This document shows, in pieces, positions 1 to 8,301 of a DNA stretch of 64,000 nucleotides. The notes beneath the pieces are model-generated. The model made no database searches, had not been told where the DNA came from, and was given only the letters and a program-made list of their open reading frames with translations. Every line of letters begins with the position of its first letter. The first letter of the stretch is position 1. The stretch comes from an uncultured Flavobacteriales bacterium (lineage in GTDB: Bacteria > Bacteroidota > Bacteroidia > Flavobacteriales_G > Salibacteraceae). A program made the translations under genes and the position numbers. Where the stretch lies: the NCBI GenBank assembly GCA_937121175.1, contig CAKZKD010000034.1, forward strand, positions 1-64,000, written 5' to 3'.

Positions 1-306
1 GCAGGCATTTACAACATCGGTGGCATAAGTAGTCTTGTTTATGGTCAAATTCAGTGTAACTATAGAATCACAACCCGGGGCATTTACGAGGGTGTCTTTT
101 GCTGTGGAGTTGCTGCTGGTGTACGTTTTACTATTGATCCAAGTATAGCTATCGCAGGCATTTACAACATCGGTGGCATAAGTAGTCTTGTTTATGGTCA
201 AATTCAGTGTAACTATAGAATCACAACCCGCGGCATTTACGAGTGTGTCTTTTGCGGTGGAGTTACTGCTGGTGTACGTTTTACTGTTGATCCAAGTATA
301 GCTATC
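1..306. repeat. Two tandem 153-bp direct repeats within the CDS
   Basis: Bases 1-153 and 154-306 are almost identical; I count five mismatches. Each unit encodes one 51-residue CDSIVTLNLTI module. A third, diverged unit starts at 307. The array probably continues past the left edge. Confidence 0.9.
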
Positions 307-1698
307 GCAGGCTACAACTGAATCTATGGAACTGGTACTTCTTTTTATAGTAAGATGAAGCGTGACAATGGAGTCGCAACCTTCAGCATTGATTAGGCTG
401 TATTTTGAGATTGTATCATTTTTCGCGTAAGTGTTTCCATCAATCCAAGTAATGCTATCGCAAGCGACAACAGTATCTGTTGCGAAGGTGACGCACAAGG
501 AATACACACGAACATGGCCAGCACCCCTTCCGTTCCCATTGTTATTAAATGCTCCAATTGAAACGGTATTCATGTTCGGCATACTTACGGAATACCCCGA
601 TTGATCTGCAATATTTTCGCCGTCAATATCTCCTCCTTTTTTTTCCCATGAGGATCCATTCCATGTGTAAATGCGAACGTGTCCAGAAGAAGATCCATTT
701 CCGTCATTTTTTGGGACTCCAATGGCAATCGTATTGCTATCTGGCATACTTACCGAATGACCGGCTTGATCATTACTAGCTTCTCCATCGATATCTCCTC
801 CTTTTTGAATCCAATTCGAACCATTCCAACTATAAATTCGTGTATGTCCTGATAAGTATCCATTTCCACCATTCCGAATAGCACCAATGGCAATCGTATT
901 GGCGTTGGGCATATTAATTGAATGCCCTGATTGATCTCCAGCTGCTTCGCCATCAATGTCTCCGCCCTTTCTACTCCATGAGGTTCCATTCCATTTGTAG
1001 ATGCGAACGTGTCCCGATAAATTCCCGTTCCCATCGTTTTTAGGAGCACCAATAGCGACCGTATTGCTATCTGGCATACTTACAGAATGCCCCGCTTGGT
1101 CGTAATTCACGTCCCCATCAATCGAAACACCTTTTTGTGCCCATAGAGAACCCGTCCATCTATAAACCTTCACTTGCCCTTGCAGAGAGCCTCTAATAGC
1201 GCCAATGGCGATAGTGTTGCTATCCGGCATTGAAACACTACGGCCAAAACCGTTGAACCCTCCGGTAGAATCTCCTTTTATGTTTAGTCCTTTCTGACTC
1301 CATGAACTCCCATTCCACCTATAAATACGGACGTAACCTGTATCGCTACTGTAACCTTGTGGAGCACCAACTGCAACAGTATTACTATCGGGCATACTAA
1401 CGCAATACCCAAAATAGTCGTTTGTGTCTACCCCAGTAATGTCGATCCCTTTTTGCACCCATGAAGAATTGGTCCATTTATAAACACGTAATTTCCCAGA
1501 ACGATTTGCAAATGAATGTCCACCTGCTGCTCCTATTGCAACAGTCCTTGTATCTGGCATACTTACCGATTGGCCAGAATAATCAAGACTGTCTTTACCA
1601 TCTATATCACCACCTAACTGGACTTGGGCAATTAAACCCGTTGAAATGAGGGATAGGTTGATAATAATTAAAAAGATATTAAGAATGAGTTGCTTCAT
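1..1698 (-). CDS. Repetitive secreted protein, partial (3' end beyond left edge)
   Basis: The reverse strand is open from an ATG at 1698 to base 1 (566 codons, in frame, no stop), so the C-terminus lies outside the window. The N-terminus is a signal peptide ending near LIAQ. About seven repeats of roughly 55-60 residues follow, each built on GHSVSMPDSNTVAIGAP, GHVRIYKWNGSSW and KGGDIDGE, which suggests a beta-propeller or FG-GAP-like fold. From about position 500 downward come 51-residue repeats with CDSIVTLNLTI, CDSYTW and KTYTSSNS, a module typical of large T9SS-secreted Bacteroidota surface proteins. A C-terminal sorting domain is expected but not visible. The role is unknown; adhesion or a structural surface role is an inference. 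Confidence 0.85.
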   Translation of the reverse strand, partial: MKQLILNIFLIIINLSLISTGLIAQVQLGGDIDGKDSLDYSGQSVSMPDTRTVAIGAAGGHSFANRSGKLRVYKWTNSSWVQKGIDITGVDTNDYFGYCVSMPDSNTVAVGAPQGYSSDTGYVRIYRWNGSSWSQKGLNIKGDSTGGFNGFGRSVSMPDSNTIAIGAIRGSLQGQVKVYRWTGSLWAQKGVSIDGDVNYDQAGHSVSMPDSNTVAIGAPKNDGNGNLSGHVRIYKWNGTSWSRKGGDIDGEAAGDQSGHSINMPNANTIAIGAIRNGGNGYLSGHTRIYSWNGSNWIQKGGDIDGEASNDQAGHSVSMPDSNTIAIGVPKNDGNGSSSGHVRIYTWNGSSWEKKGGDIDGENIADQSGYSVSMPNMNTVSIGAFNNNGNGRGAGHVRVYSLCVTFATDTVVACDSITWIDGNTYAKNDTISKYSLINAEGCDSIVTLHLTIKRSTSSIDSVVACDSYTWINSKTYTSSNSTAKDTLVNAAGCDSIVTLNLTINKTTYATDVVNACDSYTWINSKTYTSSNSTAKDTLVNAPGCDSIVTLNLTINKTTYATDVVNAC

Positions 1699-1996
1699 TG
1701 TACGTTTCGGTTTAACATGAATATAAAAGCTAGCAAATGAATAGCATGAGTTATCTAGTTTGAATTAATTGCTATAGAAAAAATATAGATGCCTAATTCT
1801 AATGAGAAATTGAAAATTACAAAGTAATAATTTAATTGAAATAGATTAATATACTGATTATCATATCAGTAAATCTACAAATAATCTATCGACTTACCGT
1901 GGTACTCCAACAGCATCTATAATTTGTCTACATGCATAAAAGCGAATAGTTGACATAAAACCATGTGGTCAACGCAGAAATCATTTAATTCGATTT

Positions 1997-4006
1997 ATGA
2001 AAATAACTAAGTGGTTTTTCTTGGGTGCCTTAACTCTGTTCATAATTACCGTCCATGCAAATGGGAATCCTGGCTCCTTCAAAGAGCTAAATAAATTACC
2101 CTTAACTGCTGTAGATAGCATTCTAATCCAACTGAGAACTCAATCTCCTGATTCTGCTACTTTAATTTTTGATCAATGGATGCGAAGACCTGATTTTTCG
2201 GCCTCTGTTATAGCGCCCGCCATTCTTTACAACAGAGCGGTTCTTGCTAGAAAGAAGCATCAATTGAATTTTGCAGATTCTTTGGTTACTCAAATTATTT
2301 ACAAATACGGTTTGTCAGCTTCAGGATTTTACAAGGCTCAGGCGTATACTATTTTGGGAACAAGTGCCAGAATCAAAGGAAATACTAGAATGTCTGTATC
2401 CTATCTGGACAGTGCATTATCTATATACTCAAGACTAGACAAGTCTTTCTACACTGCAAACTGCTACTTAAATCTAGGTAATACTTACTTGATTCAAGGG
2501 AACTATGTTGAAAGTCTTAAAAACTTACATCTATCTCAAAACATAGCGGACAGTATGGCTAGCATAAAAGGTGGCATATTGGTTCGTACCTCAATTATTG
2601 GGGTTTACCGAAATCTAGGTTTGTTCGATCAAGCAGTTGATGTGGTGCATGAAGTTCAAGAAATGGTGACACAATTACATGGAAATGATTCACTAAAAAA
2701 CACAATGTTAGTCAATCACCACCTAGGCTTGCTGCATAAAGAGTTAAACAACTATGACAAAGCTTTAAAACATACCAAATCTGCTTTGGAAGTGGCGGGG
2801 AGATTATCGATTAAAAATCATGTAGTCGCGTATGGAAATAATCTTTCTGGGATTTATCTCAAATTGAATAAGCCAGATTCAGCGTTGTATTATTTAAATC
2901 GGTCGCAGTTAATCTTAACTGAATTGTCTTTGACCGATTTTCGTGTCGACATTAATAAAGCGGAAGCCTATCTCCAACTTAAGAACTATAAGAAGGCGAT
3001 TAAAATTATTCGAGGTAAAGAGTACTCTTTTATCCAAAAGGGCAGGTACAATGACTTTCTGAACTGGGTCAATTTAGAAGCTAAGATTAATGTAGCAATG
3101 GGACAGCCTAAAAAAGCACTTAAGATACTCCTACCCCATTATAAAGATTCATTGGCAAGTAAGTACCCAAGAACTGAAATAGAAATATTAAAAACTTTGT
3201 CGATGGCAGCAGCGCAGGATAGACAGTTTAAAAGTGCCTATCGGTTTCAGAAAAGTTATTCCGAACTTTTTGAACAACAGGAAAAAGACAATCGAAGAAA
3301 AGCCGACCTTAAATTAAATGTAGCTAGACAGTTGAAAGATTGGCAAGATGAACGGGTTCTTATTCAGCAAAAAATGAGTCAATTTGAAAATGAACTGAGT
3401 ACGAGAAAGGAAAGAAATAGACTGTACTTATACTCGGGAACAATGTTGTTTATTTTATTGAGTTTAGCAACATTTTTCTGGAATAAATCGGTTAAAAAGG
3501 ATAACGAGCTGTTACAGAGCAAGGCAATGTTAGCAGAGCAAAAGATATACAGTCTTGCTATTGAAAAAAACCAATTAAATGAAACGCTATCAACCCAAAC
3601 AAAAATTATTGCTGGAAAGAACGAAATCATTGCGGAGATTAAATCTCAAGTAGGAAAGGTCTTAGCTGAAGGGGCGAACGAAAACGAAAGATTGGTCGAA
3701 AAAATGGTAGCGGCAATTGATCAAAAAGCTAACGGCGAAAAGGATTGGGAGACCTTTTTACTCTACTTTGATAAGCTATACTCCGGATTTATATTTAATT
3801 TGAAAACGCAGTATCAGAACTTAACCACCGGAGAGATTCGATTATGCACATTGCTCATTATTAACCTTTCTACTAAGGAAATCGCTCACGTTCTAGGCGT
3901 TAGCCCTTCAAGCGCCAATTCTGCTAGGTATCGATTGCGCAAAAAATTAGGACTTAATAAAAATGATGATTTAATTCAAAAATTAAATTCCATTTGGAAA
4001 GTCTAA
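1997..4006 (+). CDS. TPR-transmembrane-HTH transcriptional regulator
   Basis: The 669-residue protein has a signal peptide (about 1-22), helical TPR-type repeats (about 75-400), a long helix (about 420-470), one membrane segment (about 476-496), a coiled coil (about 498-550) and a C-terminal LuxR-like winged/HTH domain (about 609-652; LTTGEIRLCTLL, STKEIAHVLGV, SARYRLRKKLGL). This Bacteroidota architecture puts the TPRs in the periplasm and the DNA-binding domain in the cytoplasm. It is usually read as a one-component envelope sensor, but its ligand and targets cannot be told from sequence. It is divergent from the repeat protein at 1-1698, which could be a target. A homologous architecture occurs at 24530-26200. 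Confidence 0.88.
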   Translation: MKITKWFFLGALTLFIITVHANGNPGSFKELNKLPLTAVDSILIQLRTQSPDSATLIFDQWMRRPDFSASVIAPAILYNRAVLARKKHQLNFADSLVTQIIYKYGLSASGFYKAQAYTILGTSARIKGNTRMSVSYLDSALSIYSRLDKSFYTANCYLNLGNTYLIQGNYVESLKNLHLSQNIADSMASIKGGILVRTSIIGVYRNLGLFDQAVDVVHEVQEMVTQLHGNDSLKNTMLVNHHLGLLHKELNNYDKALKHTKSALEVAGRLSIKNHVVAYGNNLSGIYLKLNKPDSALYYLNRSQLILTELSLTDFRVDINKAEAYLQLKNYKKAIKIIRGKEYSFIQKGRYNDFLNWVNLEAKINVAMGQPKKALKILLPHYKDSLASKYPRTEIEILKTLSMAAAQDRQFKSAYRFQKSYSELFEQQEKDNRRKADLKLNVARQLKDWQDERVLIQQKMSQFENELSTRKERNRLYLYSGTMLFILLSLATFFWNKSVKKDNELLQSKAMLAEQKIYSLAIEKNQLNETLSTQTKIIAGKNEIIAEIKSQVGKVLAEGANENERLVEKMVAAIDQKANGEKDWETFLLYFDKLYSGFIFNLKTQYQNLTTGEIRLCTLLIINLSTKEIAHVLGVSPSSANSARYRLRKKLGLNKNDDLIQKLNSIWKV

Positions 4007-4307
4007 ATGTTATTATAAATTGCCCTCATGAAACAATAAAAATAGTACTGATAGTACGTCATAAAGCAGTCTTATCCATACAGGAGATATTTCTCAAAAC
4101 TGTTTGCATGATCACACAACTCTACCCTTCCAGATCTTTTCGCTAATTATTTCGCTCTGGGTAATAAGAGAGATAATTTTGAATCAAAGCCGGTAGGTTG
4201 GAATAAAAACCTTTTACTATCCTCTTTGTGTTAAAGCAGAATCGACGGAACCAAAGTCTAGATTAACATAGTGCTAGTCAATTATGGGACATTCAATACC
4301 AACAAAG
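4007..4307. other. Convergent intergenic region, no gene seen
   Basis: About 300 bases between the 3' ends of the TPR-HTH gene and the MOSC gene. I find no convincing ORF, RNA gene or clear terminator hairpin. Confidence 0.5.
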
Positions 4308-4946
4308 TTACAACGTATACTTCTTACGAATGTAGCTTTTACATCCCTCGGCTAAAAACTCTTCGGCAAGTACTTTGTCCAATAAATCCTTCTCATAAGG
4401 TTTATGATAAAGCACTTTAAATACTTCAGATACTGAAATGCCCTGAGGATTGTTACTTACCAACCGAAAATCATCACCTACCCGTACCTCTCCCGATTTT
4501 AGAACACGAACGTAAATTCCGGGATAAGGCTGATTGATGAAGTCTTTTAAAACAGTTTGGTCATTAAACCGAACGCCCAGTTTAAAACAAGGTTGTCTTG
4601 GTTGCGAAACCTGAATAGTTGCAGTGCCAACTTCGTAAACGTCTCCAATATTTACGTTGGTTTCATCGCAATTCTTGACCGTTAAGTTCTCGCCAAACAT
4701 GCCGTAATTCCAGTTTAAATCAGGATACCTTTCCTTCCAAAATGGATAATGATCCGCCGAGAACAGGTAGCAGGCTTTGTCTATTCCGCCGTGATACTTT
4801 CTGTCAACAACGACATCTCCTAGAACATCGGTTTTTTCAAGAATTAGAGGTTGCTTAACAGGTTCCTTAAAAATTCCGGTTTGAACTTCCTTACCCTGCC
4901 AAACAATTGTTTTAGCCGCTGAAATATTGGTGGATATGACTCTCAT
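4308..4946 (-). CDS. MOSC domain protein (YiiM-like)
   Basis: From the ATG at 4946 the protein has 212 residues. It carries the MOSC hallmarks YHGGIDKACY (about 51-60), GENLTV (about 85-90), GDVYEVG and the conserved cysteine in QPRQPCFKLG (Cys120). MOSC proteins act on molybdenum-cofactor-bound sulfur or use Mo-bis-MGD/Moco to reduce N-hydroxylated compounds; YiiM is the closest type by length and motif. An upstream in-frame ATG at 4976 exists, but 4946 is preferred because its ATG overlaps the MarR stop codon by one base (TAATG), a translational coupling signature. It is the last gene of the leftward redox cluster. Confidence 0.9.
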   Translation of the reverse strand: MRVISTNISAAKTIVWQGKEVQTGIFKEPVKQPLILEKTDVLGDVVVDRKYHGGIDKACYLFSADHYPFWKERYPDLNWNYGMFGENLTVKNCDETNVNIGDVYEVGTATIQVSQPRQPCFKLGVRFNDQTVLKDFINQPYPGIYVRVLKSGEVRVGDDFRLVSNNPQGISVSEVFKVLYHKPYEKDLLDKVLAEEFLAEGCKSYIRKKYTL

Positions 4947-5566
4947 TATTTCACTACTTCCAAATGCTCGGGGCAATCCATTCTTAGCGCGTTTTTAGTA
5001 AGCTCAGTTTTCATCAGTTTACAATAATGGGCTGCGTTTTTATCGCCTTCGTAATTGGTGCAGGTAAAACACATGCGCTGAACATCAATAATTCCGTTGC
5101 GCTGCAGTTTGTAGATCAACTCAGTTAAGCTATCAAAAAGCACCTCTTTTTTAGATGCGTCCAAATCCAACAAGGGCGCTTTAAGTTCGTGCGTATAATG
5201 CTCCACTTTTGAAGCCAATTTTTCACCTTCTGAAGTTAGGGATAAGGTAAAACTTCTGGTATCTGAGGTATCCACCACTTTGTTCAGGTATCCCTTGCTT
5301 AGCAGGGTTTTTACTGAATCGCTGATAGTGGCTTTGGTAATATTAAAATCCCTGGCCATATACCCCACTTTGCACTTCTCGGGCGTATGGTATTTAATGA
5401 ATACAAGGATTTGTAATTGGATAGGGCTGATTTTGTTTTCCTGCGCCTGACTCCATTGCAACACGCGATAAACCTCCGATATTTTTTCGAAGGCCACAAT
5501 AATTTTACTATCAAGGTTGTGGTGCTGCTTTTCCGTATCAAATACCGATTCCTTTTTTAGAGCCAT
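4946..5566 (-). CDS. MarR-family regulator with C-terminal four-cysteine tail
   Basis: The 206-residue protein has a winged-helix MarR core (about 20-155): helix-turn-helix at KVGYMARDFNITKATISDSVKTL and wing at DTSDTRSFTLSLTSEG. Beyond the core is a cysteine tail with C166, C169, C182 and C198 (CFTC, HYC, DCPEH), suited to bind zinc or an iron-sulfur cluster, or to act as a thiol switch. Its start overlaps the thioredoxin-fold gene by 10 bp and its stop overlaps the MOSC start by one base. The 21-bp palindrome at 7000-7020 at the head of the cluster is its probable operator. That the tail is a redox or metal sensor is inference. Confidence 0.88.
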   Translation of the reverse strand: MALKKESVFDTEKQHHNLDSKIIVAFEKISEVYRVLQWSQAQENKISPIQLQILVFIKYHTPEKCKVGYMARDFNITKATISDSVKTLLSKGYLNKVVDTSDTRSFTLSLTSEGEKLASKVEHYTHELKAPLLDLDASKKEVLFDSLTELIYKLQRNGIIDVQRMCFTCTNYEGDKNAAHYCKLMKTELTKNALRMDCPEHLEVVK

Positions 5567-6168
5567 TTGTTTAGTATTTCGTTTATTTCTTGTGGTGTTT
5601 TATGACCGAACCAGTGTTCCAAAACGCTGTATTCTTCATTAAACACAACAAATGTAGGCGTTCCTCTAAATTGGTTTAAGGTAAATGTACTAGGGATGTT
5701 GGATTGCTGTTCTAAATACTTTTCAATGTTTTCGTGCAGTTGTTTTTGCTCAAAATCGGGCCAAATATCGTAGTTCGGATTTAGTCTGCAAATGCTTTCA
5801 ATGTTTTCATCCGATATAAAATCTGCTTTGTTTTGCATGCGATCCATTGCTATAGGAAAATCAATGTTTTGAGGATATACTTGATAACCTTGCTCGTTCA
5901 ATGCTTTTTTGGTCTCACCGACCAGCTTTTTATCGTTCAATAACAGCGTGGTATTTTCACGGGTGTTGAATTCAAAATCTTCAAACGCAGTGGAAAGCCC
6001 TAAGAAGTTGATTGCGCCGTTATGCTTATGGTACAACTCATTAACAACCGGAAAGCCATAAAAAAAGCACCCGGGACAATTGACCTGAAAGGCAAACAAA
6101 AAGTTGAGTTTTCCTACCTTAAAATCACCTTGTAATAGTGCGTCGTATTCGAGTTTTAGTCTATTCAT
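5557..6168 (-). CDS. Thioredoxin-fold protein with CPGC motif
   Basis: The 203-residue protein has a thioredoxin-type active site CPGC at residues 31-34 and a cis-proline region RGTPTFVVF near residue 168. Between them is a helical insertion like that of DsbA-type folds. No signal peptide is seen, so a cytoplasmic thiol oxidoreductase is most likely; its substrate is unknown. It overlaps the downstream MarR gene by 10 bp, implying co-expression, and a CSVC thioredoxin-like protein is encoded upstream in the same cluster. Confidence 0.82.
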   Translation of the reverse strand: MNRLKLEYDALLQGDFKVGKLNFLFAFQVNCPGCFFYGFPVVNELYHKHNGAINFLGLSTAFEDFEFNTRENTTLLLNDKKLVGETKKALNEQGYQVYPQNIDFPIAMDRMQNKADFISDENIESICRLNPNYDIWPDFEQKQLHENIEKYLEQQSNIPSTFTLNQFRGTPTFVVFNEEYSVLEHWFGHKTPQEINEILNKWL

Positions 6169-6204
6169 ATATTTCAGAATATCTTTATTTCGTAAGCAAA
6201 AAAC

Positions 6205-6246
6205 TGTCAGTTTGAGTGAAACCCGTGAGGGTTTTGTATCGAAAAC
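6205..6246. repeat. Short intergenic palindromic repeat (Flavobacteria-type)
   Basis: The segment reads GTCAGTTTGAGTG, then AAACCC-GTGA-GGGTTT, then GTATCGAAAAC. The core can form a hairpin. The flanks match, from memory, a dispersed intergenic element of flavobacterial genomes (GTTCGAGTG ... GTATCGAGAAC). It lies between two leftward genes of the redox cluster and may act as a terminator or mRNA-stability hairpin. Only one copy was noticed in this window. Confidence 0.5.
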
Positions 6247-6274
6247 AAAGTATTTTGCTTATTCATTATTCACT

Positions 6275-6637
6275 CTAATTGCAATTCTCCATTTCAATAA
6301 TGTAATAACCTTTTTTCTCAATATCTGCTTCCCAGGCGGGTTTCATCGTTTCCACATGACACCTCCTGCACTCTTTGGCTGAGAGCAATTGTCCCTCCTG
6401 CCCTTTTTCCGCCAAATATTGCTTGCCGTATTCATGAATGGTGGCTTCATCTACGATAGTTATTGGAGCCAAAATATCGAAATGCATAATGACTCCATCT
6501 TTCTTTTTTACATAAGTATCCCAAACCACTACTTTCATTTTTTCTTGTTTTTGCTGAGTCCAGTTGGATGTGCCAAGCACCACCAAGGAAACCGTTATCA
6601 TTCCGACTACTAAAACCCAATATTTTTTTAATTGCAT
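6275..6637 (-). CDS. DUF2024 family protein, possibly with N-terminal membrane anchor
   Basis: The C-terminal 87 residues match DUF2024: MKVVVWDTYVKKKDGVIMHF, YGKQYLAEKGQEGQ, KECRRCHVE. DUF2024 proteins are small and of unknown function. In this gene the family core is preceded in frame by a hydrophobic segment (KKYWVLVVGMITVSLVVLGT). An ATG at 6637, preceded by an AAAAGAAG ribosome-binding-like sequence, gives 120 residues with that anchor; an ATG at 6538 gives the standard 87-residue protein with a weak upstream site. I favour 6637 but am not certain. The CRRC cysteines fit the thiol theme of the cluster. Confidence 0.75.
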   Translation of the reverse strand: MQLKKYWVLVVGMITVSLVVLGTSNWTQQKQEKMKVVVWDTYVKKKDGVIMHFDILAPITIVDEATIHEYGKQYLAEKGQEGQLLSAKECRRCHVETMKPAWEADIEKKGYYIIEMENCN

Positions 6638-6704
6638 GACTTCTTTTAAAACATAAACTTCTGGTACGCTCAAGTACCAGAAGTTTAGTAAATGATTTGA
6701 ATAA

Positions 6705-6938
6705 TTACCCTTTTACGTCTGCCATGCTTGCACCGTAATTTATGTGCAATACGTTTCCGTTTGGTGTAACTAATGCCGGAACTGATTTAAGTCCCGCATT
6801 TTCTGCCTCTGCTATTCTGTTTCGGTCTTCACCTATGTTTACAACTTCAACGGTTGAAGAATCCATTAAATTTAAAATGTCTTGTTCTGCACTCACACAT
6901 ACTGAACATCCTGCGTGATAAAAAACTGATTTACTCAT
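6705..6938 (-). CDS. Small thioredoxin/glutaredoxin-like protein
   Basis: This 77-residue protein has a redox motif CSVC (residues 11-14) right after the first strand and a cis-proline motif SVPALV (Pro54), the minimal glutaredoxin/thioredoxin-like layout. It is cytoplasmic, with no signal peptide. It is the first gene of the leftward redox cluster, directly behind a promoter whose -7 box overlaps a 21-bp palindrome. Its partner may be the larger CPGC protein encoded downstream, but that is inference. Confidence 0.8.
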   Translation of the reverse strand: MSKSVFYHAGCSVCVSAEQDILNLMDSSTVEVVNIGEDRNRIAEAENAGLKSVPALVTPNGNVLHINYGASMADVKG

Positions 6939-6994
6939 CTTGTTTAAAATTTTGAGATTATTAAAAAATTTGATTGAATCGCGAATTCATAACG

Positions 6995-7020
6995 CAAATA
7001 TAGTAAGGAATCCTTACTAT
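6995..7020 (-). promoter_or_regulatory. Promoter -7 box overlapped by 21-bp perfect palindrome (likely MarR operator)
   Basis: Bases 7000-7020 are a perfect inverted repeat of half-site ATAGTAAGGA around a single central base. On the reverse strand TATATTTG (6995-7002) matches the Bacteroidota -7 consensus TAnnTTTG and overlaps the palindrome. Repressor binding there would block RNA polymerase at the redox cluster. The MarR protein encoded at 4946-5566 is the obvious candidate. No clear -33 TTG was found at the ideal distance. Confidence 0.72.
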
Positions 7021-7105
7021 GTGAATTTTGATAGAAATTTATCGAAACAATTTTTGATTTAATAGTATTGAAAGTTGAGCGAACCCCCTCCTCTGGTTAA
7101 GTAAA

Positions 7106-7867
7106 TTACATTATATCAACATATTGAAAACTATAATTTAATTTAGTTTTCAACTTGTTACTTGATACAATTTTCCAATTATTTGCTGAGTTTTCATCAA
7201 ATTTGGGAGCGGATTGACCCTCTTTTTTAGCAACTTCGGTATAAAATTCCCTCCTAGCTGGATGCGAATCGGCGCAGGCATTAAACGTTTCTCCCCAGCA
7301 ATTTTGACGAATGATTTCTTCAATTATTCCAATACAATCGTCTCTATGAACAAGGTTTACAAACCCTATAGGGTTTTGCATGGGTTTGGTCTTGGGGATA
7401 AAATTTACAGGTTTTCTATCGTAGCCAAACAAACCAGCAAAACGGATTACGGTTGTTTCAAAACGGGTCTTATTTCTAAACAGCTCTTCTATCCTTGAAA
7501 GTGGACAATCCTTAACCGGTGTGGCTTCGGTAACTTCTTCGTTACTGTTTTCATAAACCGAAGTTGAGCTAATGTAGATAACCTTTTTGATGTTCGATTT
7601 TTCAATTTGTTCAATCAAATTAGCAAAACCAGCAACTTCTTTTTCGGGTACGGCTATGATTAGAATCTCCGAATCACAGAAAGCTAAATAGTCATTCTGT
7701 GCCGAACCCAAATTGATTAGAAATGGGTTGATTCCTTTCTTTTCAAGCTTTTGCACCCTCTCTTGTGAACGAACTGAACCTTTTACCTGAAATCCTTTAT
7801 AGATTAAGGATTCCGCTAACGGAAATCCCAACCAACCACATCCCAATATGCTAATTTTAATCCCCAC
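7106..7867 (-). CDS. NAD(P)-dependent epimerase/SDR-type protein (YeeZ-like)
   Basis: An extended-SDR-like protein with an N-terminal Rossmann motif ILGCGWLGFPLA (GxGxxG), a strand ending in IIAVPEKEV, the IYISSTSVYE segment containing the Ser/Tyr region, and VNLVHRDDCIGII, typical of nucleoside-diphosphate-sugar epimerase-like proteins such as YeeZ. Substrate unknown. Start choice is open: homologues would begin MKISILG, and here the Met position is ATT (codon 7859-7861) preceded by AAGG at good spacing. GTG at 7867 and TTG at 7930 are the only other in-frame choices, and neither has a good ribosome-binding site. It stands alone, leftward. Confidence 0.78.
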   Translation of the reverse strand: MGIKISILGCGWLGFPLAESLIYKGFQVKGSVRSQERVQKLEKKGINPFLINLGSAQNDYLAFCDSEILIIAVPEKEVAGFANLIEQIEKSNIKKVIYISSTSVYENSNEEVTEATPVKDCPLSRIEELFRNKTRFETTVIRFAGLFGYDRKPVNFIPKTKPMQNPIGFVNLVHRDDCIGIIEEIIRQNCWGETFNACADSHPARREFYTEVAKKEGQSAPKFDENSANNWKIVSSNKLKTKLNYSFQYVDIM

Positions 7868-7930
7868 CTTAGTTTTAGTGTATTGTCTCGCAAGTATAGT
7901 ATGGAAACCTAATAAATATTGTGGGTTCAA

Positions 7931-8301
7931 TTATCTATTTTCTAAAGAGCTGATTTTTTATTAATAGTTCTGATTTTAAGAGTAAAGTTTGTCATACCAT
8001 AACTCTACAAAGGTCAGTGCTTCATTGGAGCTCTGAGCCAACCTAAGCCGAGGGTTCGGACCGCTCTGGTTATTTAGTGTTCTATCCAGTAAAGACAACG
8101 TGAGAGAACTGCCAAGCCCTCGCCCTCGCGCCAGTATTTTTGAACTAAATATGAGCTAATCGGTTGTCACTTCACTACTTTCGAAGTATTCGAATTAAGG
8201 AAGGTCAATGGACATGGCCTATCCGCTCCACGTACTAGTGTGGGCAAGCACGCCAGTATGGTGCTAGGCCTTTAAGAGCATATAAAATCTTGAAAATTCA
8301 A
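7931..8301. other. Intergenic region, relatively GC-rich, possible structured RNA
   Basis: No ORF is supported here. Part of it (about 8030-8140 and 8210-8275) looks richer in G+C than neighbouring spacers. Near 8216-8270 inverted segments GGCCTA/TAGGCC enclose CCAC/GTGG and GCAC/GTGC, which could form a three-way-junction RNA. No tRNA, tmRNA, SRP or RNase P signature was recognised. Confidence 0.4.

Noticed and set aside
549-1649. ORFs at 549-779, 750-1052 (minus) and 1461-1649
   Set aside because: The correct reverse-strand frame is open over 1-1698 with a signal peptide and conserved repeats; these are shadows of it.
7931-8301. tRNA, tmRNA, RNase P or SRP RNA gene
   Set aside because: No acceptor/TPsiC motif (GTTCRANNC) and no conserved core of those RNAs was found here.
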